Assembly: GCF_038002225.1 (NCBI RefSeq) | Contig: NZ_JBBOCA010000001.1 | Location: 3,720,001-3,784,000 of the forward strand | Length of the DNA stretch: 64,000 bases | Reading direction: 5' to 3' | Origin: Paenibacillus sp. FSL R7-0204 | Lineage (GTDB): Bacteria; Bacillota; Bacilli; Paenibacillales; Paenibacillaceae | In this document: piece after piece, positions 32,281 through 40,724 of the stretch | Numbering within the stretch: the first letter of the stretch is position 1 | Layout: every line of letters starts with the position of its first letter | The notes under the pieces: model-generated | The model's input: only the letters and a program-made list of their open reading frames with translations | The model's database searches: none | Told to the model about the DNA's origin: nothing | Program-made: the position numbers and the translations under genes

Positions 32281-34827
32281 ATGTCAGATTTTAATACAGA
32301 ACATGAGAATCAACCGCTGAACCGGACTCTGCTGAACGAAGCGGGACTGGACCCGAAGGAACCCGTGGATCTTAATAACTGTGAGAAGGAGCCCATCCAC
32401 ATCCCCGGGCTGATTCAGCCGCATGGCGTATTGCTGGCCGTGACTCAGAACAAGGATAACCGGATTGTCCAGGCCAGCCGCAATACAGATGTACTGCTGG
32501 GTGTCGCTGCAGACGCTCTACTGGGCACATCTATGGCGGATCTGGTGGGTCCCGAACAGCTGAACATGCTGCTTGAACGCAGTGTGAATGCCAAAGAAAC
32601 AGCAGATTTACAATATATAATTATACAGATTAAAGTCGCAGGTGTTCCGGAGGACTTCTTCTGCATCCTTCACGAAAGTGAAGGTCTGATGATTGTTGAA
32701 CTGGAGCCTGCCTCCATCGATCAGAGCGACAGCACCAACGACTTCGACTGGATTCGCACCTTCTTCGGACGGCTGAAGCATACGGCGAACCGGATCGAAG
32801 CCAGCCAGGCCGCCGCTGAGCAGGTGAAGGAGATGCTGGGCTATGACCGGGTCATGATCTACGAGTTCGATGAGCAGTGGAATGGCAAGGTGATTGCGGA
32901 AGCCAAGGAAGAAGGACTGGAGCCGTTCCTCGGCCATCATTATCCTGCCTCTGACATTCCGAAGCAGGCGCGTGAGCTATATCTGCGCAACTGGCTGCGG
33001 ACGATCGTCGATGTGAATTATGTTCCCGTTCCGATTACCCCGGTGCTGCAGCCCCTTACCGGTAAGCCCCTGAACCTCAGCTTGTCCATCCTGCGCAGCG
33101 TGTCTCCGCTCCATATCGAGTATTTGCAGAATATGGGGGTGGGGGCGACTACGACCATCTCCCTGATTAACAACAACAAGCTCTGGGGACTGATCACTTG
33201 TCACCACTATTCCCCCAGGTATGTCCCGCACCGTATCCGTAATCTGTGTAATTTCCTGGGGGCCTTCTTCTCCAGTGAACTGTACCAGCGTCAGCAGCTC
33301 GACAGCTATCAGACGGAGCTTGCGCTGCGGACCAAGGCGATGAGAATTGTCGATATTTTCACAGGCAATGTCAGCTCTTCCCGGGTGATTGAACAGCTCA
33401 GCGATGAAGAGCAGACACTGCTGGGTATGATGGAGGCTTCCGGTGCAGCCGTGTGTTATCAGGACAAGCTGATGCTGTTCGGAGTAGCGCCCTCCCAGGA
33501 GCAGGTACGGGAGCTTGCCGGCTGGCTGGCGGGGAAATCCAAGGATTACACCTACTGCACCTCCAGACTCAGTCTGGAATATGAATCGGCCAAAGCTTAC
33601 AAGAATAAGGCCTCCGGTGCCATCTATCTCGCCCTGACTCCAGGACACCAGAATTATATGATCTGGTTCCGGCCTGAGGTGGTGGAGATTGTGGATTGGG
33701 CCGGAGATCCGGCTAAGGCTGTCATTCAGGAAAATGACGGATTACGATTGTCTCCCCGCAAGTCCTTTGAGAAATGGCGGCAGGTGGTTCAATCCACCTC
33801 ACTTCCTTGGAGAGAGCAGCATCTTAACATTCTGCCGCAGCTTAAATCTATTCTGCGCGGACAGACCGAGAACCAGCTGCGTCAGGCGGAAGAGCAGGCC
33901 CTGCAGAACGCCCGCAGTCTGCGTCATAATGAACAGCGGTATCTGCAATTGATGGACCTGTCTCCCGTAGCCTTCTTCATGATTACCGATGATGTGATTG
34001 CCTACTGCAATAACCGCGCAGTGGAGCTGATGGGTGAAGAGAAGGACAAATCGCTGATCGGGCAGCCGTTCATGACCTATGTGCAGGCGTCCTACCGGTC
34101 AACTCTGAAGCAGCACTTCTCAGACCTCAGCCAGAATGTGACCCAGTTCGTATCGGGCCAGGGCCAATTCATGAGCGGGGACGGGCAACTGCTGGAGATA
34201 AGCCTCAGTCTGGCTTCGGTTATTCATGGCGGCAGACCGTCCATTATGGCGGTCCTTAATGCAGGAACCGGTGTAGGGGCGAAGGGCGAAGCCTATACTG
34301 ATGCGGCCAATCAGATGCAAAGCTATCTGACGACCGATTCACTAACCGATCTGCCGAACCGCCAGGCCCTTGTGCATGAGCTGGATCAGCGCTGGGAGGA
34401 TACGCTGAATACCCGGGAACCCTTGCTGCTGCTGTCGATTGATATCGATGATTTTCATGCTTACAATGCTGTACACGGGCTGAAGGGCGGCGATCTCTGT
34501 ATTCAATCGGTAGCGGATGTGCTGAATATTATCAGCATCACGCACGGCACCTTCGTGGCCCGGTTCAGCGGGGCGAACTTCATCCTTACGATGGCAGGTG
34601 CGTCCGCCTCCCAGGCGGAGCAATTAGCCGAATCCGTCCGTCAAGGTGTCTCTGATCTGCAGATTCCCCGTGACAGGTTTGAAGAGGAAGGTGTGGTCAC
34701 TGTAAGCATAGGTGGCCTGTTGAAGGTACCGGTTCCCTCTGACCGCCCGTCTGACTTCATTGCCAAGGCGGAGAAGGCTCTCTATGAGGCGAAGTCTGCC
34801 GGGAAGAACCAGGTCGTATTTTATTAG
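32281..34827 (+). CDS. Bacteriophytochrome with PAS and degenerate GGDEF output
   Basis: 848 residues. N-terminal PAS-like domain with the biliverdin-attachment Cys34 in NNCEKEPIHIPGLIQPHG; GAF domain with PASDIP (Asp225) and the conserved His in CHHYSP (His308-His309); PHY domain with tongue motif SPRKSF; a second PAS domain (near residues 545-660); and a C-terminal diguanylate cyclase fold (residues 690-848). The cyclase active loop reads RFSGANF (761-767) instead of RxGGDEF, so it should not make c-di-GMP. It is a red/far-red light sensor with no histidine kinase. No heme oxygenase gene is nearby. A clear terminator follows. Confidence 0.92.
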   Translation: MSDFNTEHENQPLNRTLLNEAGLDPKEPVDLNNCEKEPIHIPGLIQPHGVLLAVTQNKDNRIVQASRNTDVLLGVAADALLGTSMADLVGPEQLNMLLERSVNAKETADLQYIIIQIKVAGVPEDFFCILHESEGLMIVELEPASIDQSDSTNDFDWIRTFFGRLKHTANRIEASQAAAEQVKEMLGYDRVMIYEFDEQWNGKVIAEAKEEGLEPFLGHHYPASDIPKQARELYLRNWLRTIVDVNYVPVPITPVLQPLTGKPLNLSLSILRSVSPLHIEYLQNMGVGATTTISLINNNKLWGLITCHHYSPRYVPHRIRNLCNFLGAFFSSELYQRQQLDSYQTELALRTKAMRIVDIFTGNVSSSRVIEQLSDEEQTLLGMMEASGAAVCYQDKLMLFGVAPSQEQVRELAGWLAGKSKDYTYCTSRLSLEYESAKAYKNKASGAIYLALTPGHQNYMIWFRPEVVEIVDWAGDPAKAVIQENDGLRLSPRKSFEKWRQVVQSTSLPWREQHLNILPQLKSILRGQTENQLRQAEEQALQNARSLRHNEQRYLQLMDLSPVAFFMITDDVIAYCNNRAVELMGEEKDKSLIGQPFMTYVQASYRSTLKQHFSDLSQNVTQFVSGQGQFMSGDGQLLEISLSLASVIHGGRPSIMAVLNAGTGVGAKGEAYTDAANQMQSYLTTDSLTDLPNRQALVHELDQRWEDTLNTREPLLLLSIDIDDFHAYNAVHGLKGGDLCIQSVADVLNIISITHGTFVARFSGANFILTMAGASASQAEQLAESVRQGVSDLQIPRDRFEEEGVVTVSIGGLLKVPVPSDRPSDFIAKAEKALYEAKSAGKNQVVFY

Positions 34828-34861
34828 CACCTGCCAGCACTATCGTACACCCAGAGCAGAA

Positions 34862-34898
34862 GCCGGATGAGTCCATATTGGACTTGTCCGGCTTTTTT
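34862..34898 (+). terminator. Terminator after the bacteriophytochrome
   Basis: GCCGGATGAGTCC pairs with GGACTTGTCCGGC (three-base internal mismatch), loop ATATT, followed by TTTTTT. Confidence 0.88.
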
Positions 34899-34923
34899 AG
34901 AAAGAATTTATATGTTTTGGGGT

Positions 34924-34974
34924 CCCCGCAAAGTGCCTGAGTCATCACCCACGCTAAAGCCCCACTTTGTGGGG
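34924..34974 (+). repeat. Hairpin element with CAAAGTG/CACTTTG arms
   Basis: CCCCGCAAAGTG (34924-34935) pairs with CACTTTGTGGGG (34963-34974, one mismatch) across a 27-base loop, followed by TTATTTT. It is separate from the phytochrome terminator. It resembles a recurrent Paenibacillus intergenic element from memory; only one copy is in this window. Confidence 0.5.
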
Positions 34975-35107
34975 TTATTTTGCTGTCCTATTCGTCCAAT
35001 CCTCCGCAGGTAATCCGCATACATTACAGAGTAACCATTGGTGCTGTCCTGAATCTTGTATACCATCCTCCACATGATCCACATCATCCAGAGCGAGGTG
35101 AACCACA

Positions 35108-35788
35108 GTGTCTGTAGAGAAGCATAAGCTGGCGGCAGGAACGCCCTATGCCACACCTTATTATGTCATTAGCAGCGGCGTCCCCGGACCTGTATTTATG
35201 ATTATCTCCGGTGTTCACGGCAATGAGCCGGCGAGTAGCCGCGCAGCGCAAGGCATCGCCAGCCGGTTCAACCGGGGAGATCTGATGCTGCGCTCAGGGA
35301 AGCTGATTATCGTCCCGCTGGTGAACCAAATCGCACGGCGCAAGGGGGTTCGCGGGAAACCCGACCTGAACCGTACCTTCCCGGGCGTTCAAGGCGCCCC
35401 GGCCCGACATCCGTTGTCGGCAGCCGTATGGCAGCTTGCCTTGCGCTACCGCCCCTCGTGGGTGCTGGATCTGCATGAGGCGAACGGGCTGTCCGAGCTG
35501 AATCCGAAGCGGGTCGGCCAGACCCTGATCATCAGCCCGGTCAGCCGGGCACATGGACTGGCGAAGCAAATTGTGATGCGGATGAATCAGACGATCACGA
35601 ATAGAGCGTACCGCTTCAACATACGGCATAGGGAGCGTGCGGGAACTTCCCGGATGGCTTTCCAGCGGCTGCTCGGTGCCCGGGCGGTGACCGTAGAGAC
35701 CTGCTGGAGCCTGGATTATGCCTTAAGAGTAAGGCTGCAGAGCGAGATCGTCTACCACTTTCTGCGGTCGCAGGGGATGATCGGCTAA
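35108..35788 (+). CDS. M14/AstE-type succinylglutamate desuccinylase-aspartoacylase family protein
   Basis: 226 residues from GTG, with GAGCGAGGTGAACC upstream. Zinc-ligand motif GVHGNEP (near residues 37-43) and LDLHEANG, and the Arg-rich PDLNRTFPG, are those of the AspA/AstE carboxypeptidase-like family. Such enzymes remove acyl groups from amino acids or trim peptides. The pattern DLHEA supplies the distal zinc ligand. It is a single gene, upstream of but not closely linked with the GntR operon. Confidence 0.82.
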   Translation: MSVEKHKLAAGTPYATPYYVISSGVPGPVFMIISGVHGNEPASSRAAQGIASRFNRGDLMLRSGKLIIVPLVNQIARRKGVRGKPDLNRTFPGVQGAPARHPLSAAVWQLALRYRPSWVLDLHEANGLSELNPKRVGQTLIISPVSRAHGLAKQIVMRMNQTITNRAYRFNIRHRERAGTSRMAFQRLLGARAVTVETCWSLDYALRVRLQSEIVYHFLRSQGMIG

Positions 35789-35810
35789 TTAAGGGTATCA
35801 CACTAAGGGA

Positions 35811-35853
35811 TTGACACAACCGAATATAGTGTATATATTACATATATACACTA
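35811..35853 (+). promoter_or_regulatory. Promoter with palindromic operator of the GntR-ABC operon
   Basis: TTGACA (35811-35816) and TATATT (35834-35839) with a 17-base spacer. A perfect 11-bp inverted repeat TAGTGTATATA (35827-35837) and TATATACACTA (35843-35853) overlaps the -10 box. In the YtrA subfamily of GntR proteins, operators of this kind lie over their own promoters, so auto-repression is likely. Confidence 0.85.
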
Positions 35854-35888
35854 GTTACAAAAAACACAAAGGAAGCTGATGCTGCTGC

Positions 35889-36269
35889 ATGAATATCGTG
35901 ATATCAAGTACATCTGGCGAACCGATCTACGCCCAGATTGTGGGACAGGTCCGCCAGATGATTCTCCAAGGCGAGCTGGTCTCGGGGACCCCGCTGCCGT
36001 CGATCCGCTTACTGGCGAAGGAGCTGCAGATTAGCGTCATTACCACGAAGCGGGCTTACGAGGAGCTGGAGCGGGAGGGGCTGATTAACTCGATTGTGGG
36101 TAAGGGGTCTTTTGTCTCCGGGGCCGATCAGGAATATATCCGGGAACAACGGCTGCGGATGGTGGAGGGCAAGCTGAAGGAGATTATTGACGAGAGCAGA
36201 CAGCTTGGCATGGAATACGCTGAACTCGCGGAGATGCTGAAGCTGCTCTATGAGGAGGAACAGGAATGA
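35889..36269 (+). CDS. GntR-family (YtrA subfamily) transcriptional regulator
   Basis: 126 residues. Winged helix at residues 8-75 (PIYAQIVGQVRQMILQGEL, PLPSIRLLAKELQISVITTK) and a short C-terminal helical dimerisation segment, the layout of YtrA. It is followed by an ABC ATPase starting in its stop codon (ATGA) and a permease, the typical YtrA operon organisation. It should repress the operon via the palindrome at 35827-35853; the effector is unknown, though related systems respond to cell-envelope antibiotics. Confidence 0.88.
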   Translation: MNIVISSTSGEPIYAQIVGQVRQMILQGELVSGTPLPSIRLLAKELQISVITTKRAYEELEREGLINSIVGKGSFVSGADQEYIREQRLRMVEGKLKEIIDESRQLGMEYAELAEMLKLLYEEEQE

Positions 36270-37135
36270 GTAATGTAATTGAGCTAGACCATGTGACCAA
36301 ACGCTACGACCGTTTTGAACTGCGGGATATTTCGCTCCCGATCAAGGAGGGCTACATTACAGGGCTGATCGGCCCAAATGGCGCAGGCAAGACCTCTATG
36401 ATCAAGATGATGATGGGGTTAATCTATCCGGACCAAGGCAACATTCTGATGTTCGGCCAGAACAACCAGGAGGACCTGGCGGCTGTTAAGGCGCGTATCG
36501 GTTACGTCTCGGACGAGAATATCTATTATGAGAATATGACCGTAAAGCAGATGAAGAGTATTATCGCCCCGTTCTATCCCGGGTGGAATAATGATACATA
36601 TGTGAAGTTTCAGGAGCTGTTCAAGCTTCCGCCGGGTAAGAAGATCAAGGATCTGTCCAAAGGCATGAAGATCAAATTCTCGCTCGCTGTCGCCTTGTCC
36701 CATGGTGCCGATCTGCTGATTATGGATGAGCCGACCTCAGGACTTGATCCGATTTTTCGCCGGGAGATGCTGGAGCTGCTCAGTGAGCATATCCAGGATG
36801 AGCACAAGTCGATTCTGTTCTCGACCCACAACACTACCGATCTGGACCGGATTGCCGACTATATTGCATTCATTAACGAAGGACGGATTATTTTCAATGA
36901 GATGAAGGAGAGTCTGGGCGAACGCTATCTGCTGGTCAAAGGCGGGAAGGAGCTGCTGGACCGGGATGTCCGGCGGTGGTTCGTGGGGCTGCGGGAGAAC
37001 GGGCTGGGCTTTGAAGGGCTGATCAGCAACCGTGCGGAGGGGGAACGTTATTTCAGGGACACCGCAATCTGCGAGACACCTACACTGGAAGAGATTATGT
37101 ACTATACGGTAAAAGGAAGTGAAGCACATGTATAA
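36266..37135 (+). CDS. ABC transporter ATP-binding protein (YtrB/YxlF type)
   Basis: 289 residues. Walker A GPNGAGKTS (near residues 36-44), Q-loop GYVSDENIYYENMT, signature LSKGMKIKFSLA (Ser-Lys-Gly replacing SGGQ), Walker B LLIMDEPTSGLD, switch His in STHNTTDLDRIADY. It powers the membrane protein encoded immediately downstream (17-base overlap). The operon resembles bacterial envelope-stress exporters. Confidence 0.88.
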   Translation: MSNVIELDHVTKRYDRFELRDISLPIKEGYITGLIGPNGAGKTSMIKMMMGLIYPDQGNILMFGQNNQEDLAAVKARIGYVSDENIYYENMTVKQMKSIIAPFYPGWNNDTYVKFQELFKLPPGKKIKDLSKGMKIKFSLAVALSHGADLLIMDEPTSGLDPIFRREMLELLSEHIQDEHKSILFSTHNTTDLDRIADYIAFINEGRIIFNEMKESLGERYLLVKGGKELLDRDVRRWFVGLRENGLGFEGLISNRAEGERYFRDTAICETPTLEEIMYYTVKGSEAHV

Positions 37136-37766
37136 CTCCATAGCTCTGATCCGTAAAGACTTCATGCTTACCCGGAAGTTCATCCTCCTGCTAATTCCCT
37201 ATTATCTGATTATGGGCTATATGAACGCTGAAGCCTATACGGTGTTCTCACTGTTTCCGGCTATGCTGCTGCTCATTAACTCCTGTACCATCGATATGCA
37301 GCATAACAATCAGAAGTTTCTGGTTACGCTCCCGGTCCCGAGACAGCGGCTGATTCAGGCTAAATATATGACGCTGATTCCATTCTCCTTGTTCAGCCTG
37401 ATCTGTACGATTCTGCTGTATCTGGTTGCTTTTAAGATGGGCAAGCTGGATGAACCGCTGCGCTGGAGAGAGCTGGGAATAGCTACTGCCGCGTTCCCTT
37501 TATTGGCCTCAATGTATCTGCCGCTGTATTACTGGCTGGGACAAAAAGGGATGCAGATCGTCAACTTCATCTTTATAATGGCGATCATGCTGAATTTCAC
37601 GGCAATTACCAGCTTGTCTAAACGGTTTCCGGCACTTGCCGAATGGATTAGCACGGGCAGATTGGATAATGTCTTGCTTATTGCCATCAGCGTCCTGGCC
37701 TATCTCGTGATTATCTATGCTTCTTATTTAGTCTCTTTGCGTATTTATGTACACAAGGATATTTAG
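37119..37766 (+). CDS. ABC-2 type permease
   Basis: 215 residues, six predicted membrane segments (first at residues 18-38, last at 185-205). The region NNQKFLVTLPVPRQRLIQAK between helices 2 and 3 is the pattern of the ABC-2 transporter family found beside YtrB-like ATPases. It overlaps the ATPase gene and is the last gene of the operon; a hairpin follows. Confidence 0.82.
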   Translation: MKHMYNSIALIRKDFMLTRKFILLLIPYYLIMGYMNAEAYTVFSLFPAMLLLINSCTIDMQHNNQKFLVTLPVPRQRLIQAKYMTLIPFSLFSLICTILLYLVAFKMGKLDEPLRWRELGIATAAFPLLASMYLPLYYWLGQKGMQIVNFIFIMAIMLNFTAITSLSKRFPALAEWISTGRLDNVLLIAISVLAYLVIIYASYLVSLRIYVHKDI

Positions 37767-37796
37767 TCTAATTGCCGGTATAGGCTACAACACAAA

Positions 37797-37839
37797 AATG
37801 ACCTCAGCTTCCACAGTCCAGTGGCAGTCTGAGGTCATT
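37797..37839. terminator. Bidirectional terminator between convergent genes
   Basis: 11-bp perfect stem (37797-37807 with 37829-37839) with an inner CCAC/GTGG pairing. A run of A before it and CATTCTTG after it let it end both the ABC operon and the minus-strand L7/L12-like gene. Confidence 0.75.
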
Positions 37840-37863
37840 CTTGATCATACACTCATGGTTGGC

Positions 37864-38232
37864 TTAGCGGAAGGTCCCGCCCCGTTCCAGGTTCTCTACG
37901 AAGTCCTTGGCTTCCTTCAGGCCCAGATTCCGCGCTTCGCGCATCACCTTGATCGCCTGGATCTTCTTGCCCTCGGTTAACAGCAGGCGGATTCTCCGCT
38001 CCAGATCCGGTGCCAGCTCCGGGTTCTGCATGAACAGGGGAGCCGGGATGTCGGCAGCTCTGCTGCTCGCTGGGGAAGAGTACATTCCGCCGTAAGCGTC
38101 TCTTTGCGCTAACCGGGACTCTAGCTCGTTCACACGCCTCTTCAGACTGAACACACTGAGCGTAAGCAATAGTGCCAGCACCAGAGCAAGAATGGCGATG
38201 AGATCAATCGTATCCATATGTTCCATAGGCAT
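37864..38232 (-). CDS. Membrane-anchored protein with ribosomal L7/L12 C-terminal-like domain
   Basis: 122 residues with GGAAGGAG before the ATG. One N-terminal hydrophobic helix (residues 8-26) is followed by a charged stretch (RRVNELESRLAQRD), a Pro/Ser/Ala linker, and a C-terminal segment (LLTEGKKIQAIKVMREARNL, GLKEAKDFVENLER) that looks like the L7/L12 C-terminal domain. It is not the ribosomal protein itself, which lacks a membrane helix. Function unknown. Confidence 0.78.
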   Translation of the reverse strand: MPMEHMDTIDLIAILALVLALLLTLSVFSLKRRVNELESRLAQRDAYGGMYSSPASSRAADIPAPLFMQNPELAPDLERRIRLLLTEGKKIQAIKVMREARNLGLKEAKDFVENLERGGTFR

Positions 38233-38349
38233 TGCTCCTTCCTAATTATCTACTACCCGTAAGAAGAAAGAATGAACACTTCAGGCCTGATTGTTGATTG
38301 TATACGCTTGGGCGGAACCCTACAATGAGTTACAGGAACAGTACACATC

Positions 38350-38994
38350 TTGCTTCAAAAGTATGTAGTTACCAAAACGCAGTATGCCGCGCCGGCGCCA
38401 GTCTCCCTGGAGCTATCCGAGGCAGCTGTGCTGCCCATTGGAGTCTTAACCGCATGGCAGGGGTTATTCGATCATGGTAACCTGCCGCAGGGCGGGCGTG
38501 TGCTGATTGCCGGGGCCGCTGGCGGGGTAGGCAGCTATGCAGTGCAATTTGCCAAGCAGCATGGAGCGTATGTCATAGGGACTTCCTCTGCGGCCAGTAT
38601 GCCAGTGCTTCAGGAGCTGGGGATTGACGAGATGATTGATTACACCAAGGAGAGCGTGACGGACAAGATGAAAGACAAGGTAGATCTGATTCTCAATCTG
38701 TCCCCTGAGAGTACCGAAGTTCTTAATACATGGTTGCCGCTGCTAAAAGAGGGAGGAGCGCTGATCTCGGCGGTGAATCCTGCGGACGAAGCGCTGGCAG
38801 CACAGCTTGGCGTTAAGGCACATCGGCTGTTTGCACGAGAGGATCGTACGCTGCTGACACGGGTTGCAGAGCTGGTGGATGCGGGTAAGCTGAAGCTCTG
38901 GATTACCGGCCGTCTGCCGCTGACTGAGCTGGCAACTGCACATGCCATGAGTGAGGCCGGCAAGATCCGCGGTAAGGTGCTGATTACGATTTAA
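38350..38994 (+). pseudogene. NADP-dependent quinone oxidoreductase, 5'-truncated
   Basis: 214 residues from TTG, covering only the nucleotide-binding half of the medium-chain reductase family (dinucleotide motif IAGAAGGVGSYAVQFAKQHG; final TELATAHAMSEAGKIRGKVL). The N-terminal catalytic (GroES-like) domain of about 100 residues is missing. Upstream, the frame is closed by a TGA about ten codons before, and there is no ribosome binding site. The first codons (LQKYVVTKTQYAAPAP) join mid-family, so this is a decayed gene rather than a short protein. The convergent TetR gene probably once regulated it. Confidence 0.75.
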
Positions 38995-39656
38995 GCCTTG
39001 GGAATCAGAGTCGCTTGCATGAATAAGACCTCATTATAGATCACCGCCAGCTCCTTCGGAGTATAAGGCATCCCGCTGTGCAGCCATTCTTCCGTAATTC
39101 CGAGAAAAATAGACGCGGAATGCGCAGCGAGATACTCTGGAGGAACCGCCGGATGATCGGCAAATACGCCATTCATCTCCAGCTTCCGGTAGAAGCTGCG
39201 TTTGATAACCTCCTTGAATTGCCCCGGAAATGCCGCATCTCCTTTAGCCCCGAGAAATAAGCGGATTCGCTCTCCATGCTGCTGCAGATACTCAAGGATA
39301 TGCACCAGGGGCGGATAGGGCAAGCCCATCAGATAATGCTCGGACATCTCTTCACGTACGATTTTGACAACCATCACCTGCTCCAGACCGGTCAGTATTT
39401 CCCGCTGAAGCTGCTCCAGCAGATCGTATTTATCCGTAAAATGCAGATAGAACGTTCCCCTGTTAATATGTGTTCTAAGCGCCAGCTGGCGTACGCTCAC
39501 CTTGTGAAATCCTTCCTGCTCCATGAGCTGGAGGAAGTTATCCTCGATTAAAGCCCGGGTTCCCGCTGATATCATTTCATGTATTTCCGCCACGCTGCGC
39601 TCGCCTCTTCCGTTAACTGCTGAAACTCTATCTTTTTTAAAATAGGTTATTTCCAA
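38991..39656 (-). CDS. TetR/AcrR-family transcriptional regulator
   Basis: 221 residues as given, though the start is uncertain: a GTG about 21 codons later (VAEIHEM) follows GAGGCGAG and may be preferred. The helix-turn-helix is VSVRQLALRTHINRGTFYLHF (near residues 53-73) followed by TDKYDLL. The C-terminal part fits the TetR_C_7 ligand-binding type seen near oxidoreductase genes. It overlaps the truncated quinone reductase stop by four bases in the convergent orientation. Confidence 0.85.
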   Translation of the reverse strand: MEITYFKKDRVSAVNGRGERSVAEIHEMISAGTRALIEDNFLQLMEQEGFHKVSVRQLALRTHINRGTFYLHFTDKYDLLEQLQREILTGLEQVMVVKIVREEMSEHYLMGLPYPPLVHILEYLQQHGERIRLFLGAKGDAAFPGQFKEVIKRSFYRKLEMNGVFADHPAVPPEYLAAHSASIFLGITEEWLHSGMPYTPKELAVIYNEVLFMQATLIPKA

Positions 39657-39749
39657 CCAAAATTCAAATGTTAACTATACCATAGCCATTTCGTTTACCA
39701 AAAATGAGATTAAATGGTGTATAATTAGGGGGAAAGGGAGGTGATTCTG

Positions 39750-39953
39750 ATGACTGAATTCCCTACTGGCGGTGGACACCCCGGCCCCTCTATCTATTCG
39801 AATGACCCCGGCGGTCACAAAGCCAACCATGACGTTAATGAACAGAAGCTTCATCGTGAAGGGCCTTTGGGATTCTGGCGGCAGATCTCTGATCTGTTGA
39901 TTGCGGTGGGTGTTATTGCTTTGATTATTGTTGTGATCATGTGGATTTTTTGA
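39750..39953 (+). CDS. Small C-terminally anchored membrane protein
   Basis: 67 residues from ATG 39750, with GGGAGGTG seven bases upstream; an upstream GTG lies within that site. Gly/Pro/His-rich N-terminus (FPTGGGHPGPSIYSN), then a hydrophilic stretch and one hydrophobic segment (SDLLIAVGVIALIIVVIMWI) at the C-terminus. The orientation is probably N-in, tail-anchored. No family recognised; small proteins of this kind are frequent in Paenibacillus. Confidence 0.62.
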   Translation: MTEFPTGGGHPGPSIYSNDPGGHKANHDVNEQKLHREGPLGFWRQISDLLIAVGVIALIIVVIMWIF

Positions 39954-39959
39954 TTAGAA

Positions 39960-40075
39960 CCGCTTCTCGCGGTAGAAATCCAAACACAGCCTATGCTTAC
40001 GATGCGAGCTTTCCTTCGGAAAGCTTTCAGGCGTACGCTATCGCTCCTCCAGTTCCAAATTTCCCCTCCACTTCT
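39960..40075 (-). repeat. Interspersed repeat, family B, copy 2
   Basis: The reverse complement of 40029-40075 matches 20286-20332 at about 41 of 47 positions (common core AATTTGGAACTG, GGAGCGA). Downstream in that orientation GGATTTCTACC recurs (near 39970-39980), and AGCTTTCC...GGAAAGCT forms a hairpin at 40009-40026. It lies between a small ORF and a GNAT gene and codes for nothing. Confidence 0.75.
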
Positions 40076-40142
40076 TTTGCTTTTTTATTAATTTCTTTAG
40101 TCGTCTTATATAACATCTCCAAATGATAGGGAGAGGGTCTAA

Positions 40143-40700
40143 ATGATATATCACCGAGCCGAGCGGACGATTGAGACAGAACGGTTACTGCTGCGCTTAT
40201 TCAAGCCATCGGATGCCACAGATGTCAGCTATCATTGTAACAATTACAACATATACAAGAGTACTTTGACCCTTCCGTATCCGTACCCGCTGGAGTGTGC
40301 GGTGGACTGGATCGCGAATCATGAACAGAACTTTGACCTGGACAAGATGTATGACTTCGCAATTACTGACAAGGCAGACGGCCGGTTGTATGGGGCGGTT
40401 GGGTTATCTAATCATCCGTCCCATCATAACGGTGAAATCGGGTATTGGATCGGTGAAGCCCATTGGGGGCACGGTTACGCAACCGAGGCTGCCCGGGCGG
40501 TTATTGAATTTGCTTTTGCAGAGATGAAGTATCACAAGGTATATGCACGGCATTTCGCTTCTAATCCGGCCTCAGGAAGAATTATGCAGAAATGCGGAAT
40601 GACCTATGAAGGCACCCAGAAAGATCAAGTACATAAGATTCATTCCTATGAGGATTTGGTGTATTACGGAATTATTAATCACGCTCATCTAAGGCAATAA
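40143..40700 (+). CDS. GNAT-family acetyltransferase (RimJ/RimL type)
   Basis: 185 residues, with AGGGAGAGGG before the ATG. The pattern TERLLLRLFKPSDATDVSYH at the start and GEIGYWIGEAHWGHGYATEA AR (near residues 98-120, including the acetyl-CoA loop) mark the RimJ/RimL subclass. The C-terminal KVYARHFASNPASGRIMQKCG also fits. This class acetylates protein N-termini or small amines; the target is unknown. Confidence 0.87.
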   Translation: MIYHRAERTIETERLLLRLFKPSDATDVSYHCNNYNIYKSTLTLPYPYPLECAVDWIANHEQNFDLDKMYDFAITDKADGRLYGAVGLSNHPSHHNGEIGYWIGEAHWGHGYATEAARAVIEFAFAEMKYHKVYARHFASNPASGRIMQKCGMTYEGTQKDQVHKIHSYEDLVYYGIINHAHLRQ

Positions 40701-40724
40701 CCCCATTCGATCAATCTTCCGCGA

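Noticed and set aside
38298..38480. Short ORF upstream of the quinone reductase remnant as a missing N-terminal domain
   Set aside because: Its sequence does not resemble a GroES-like domain and it is in a different frame.
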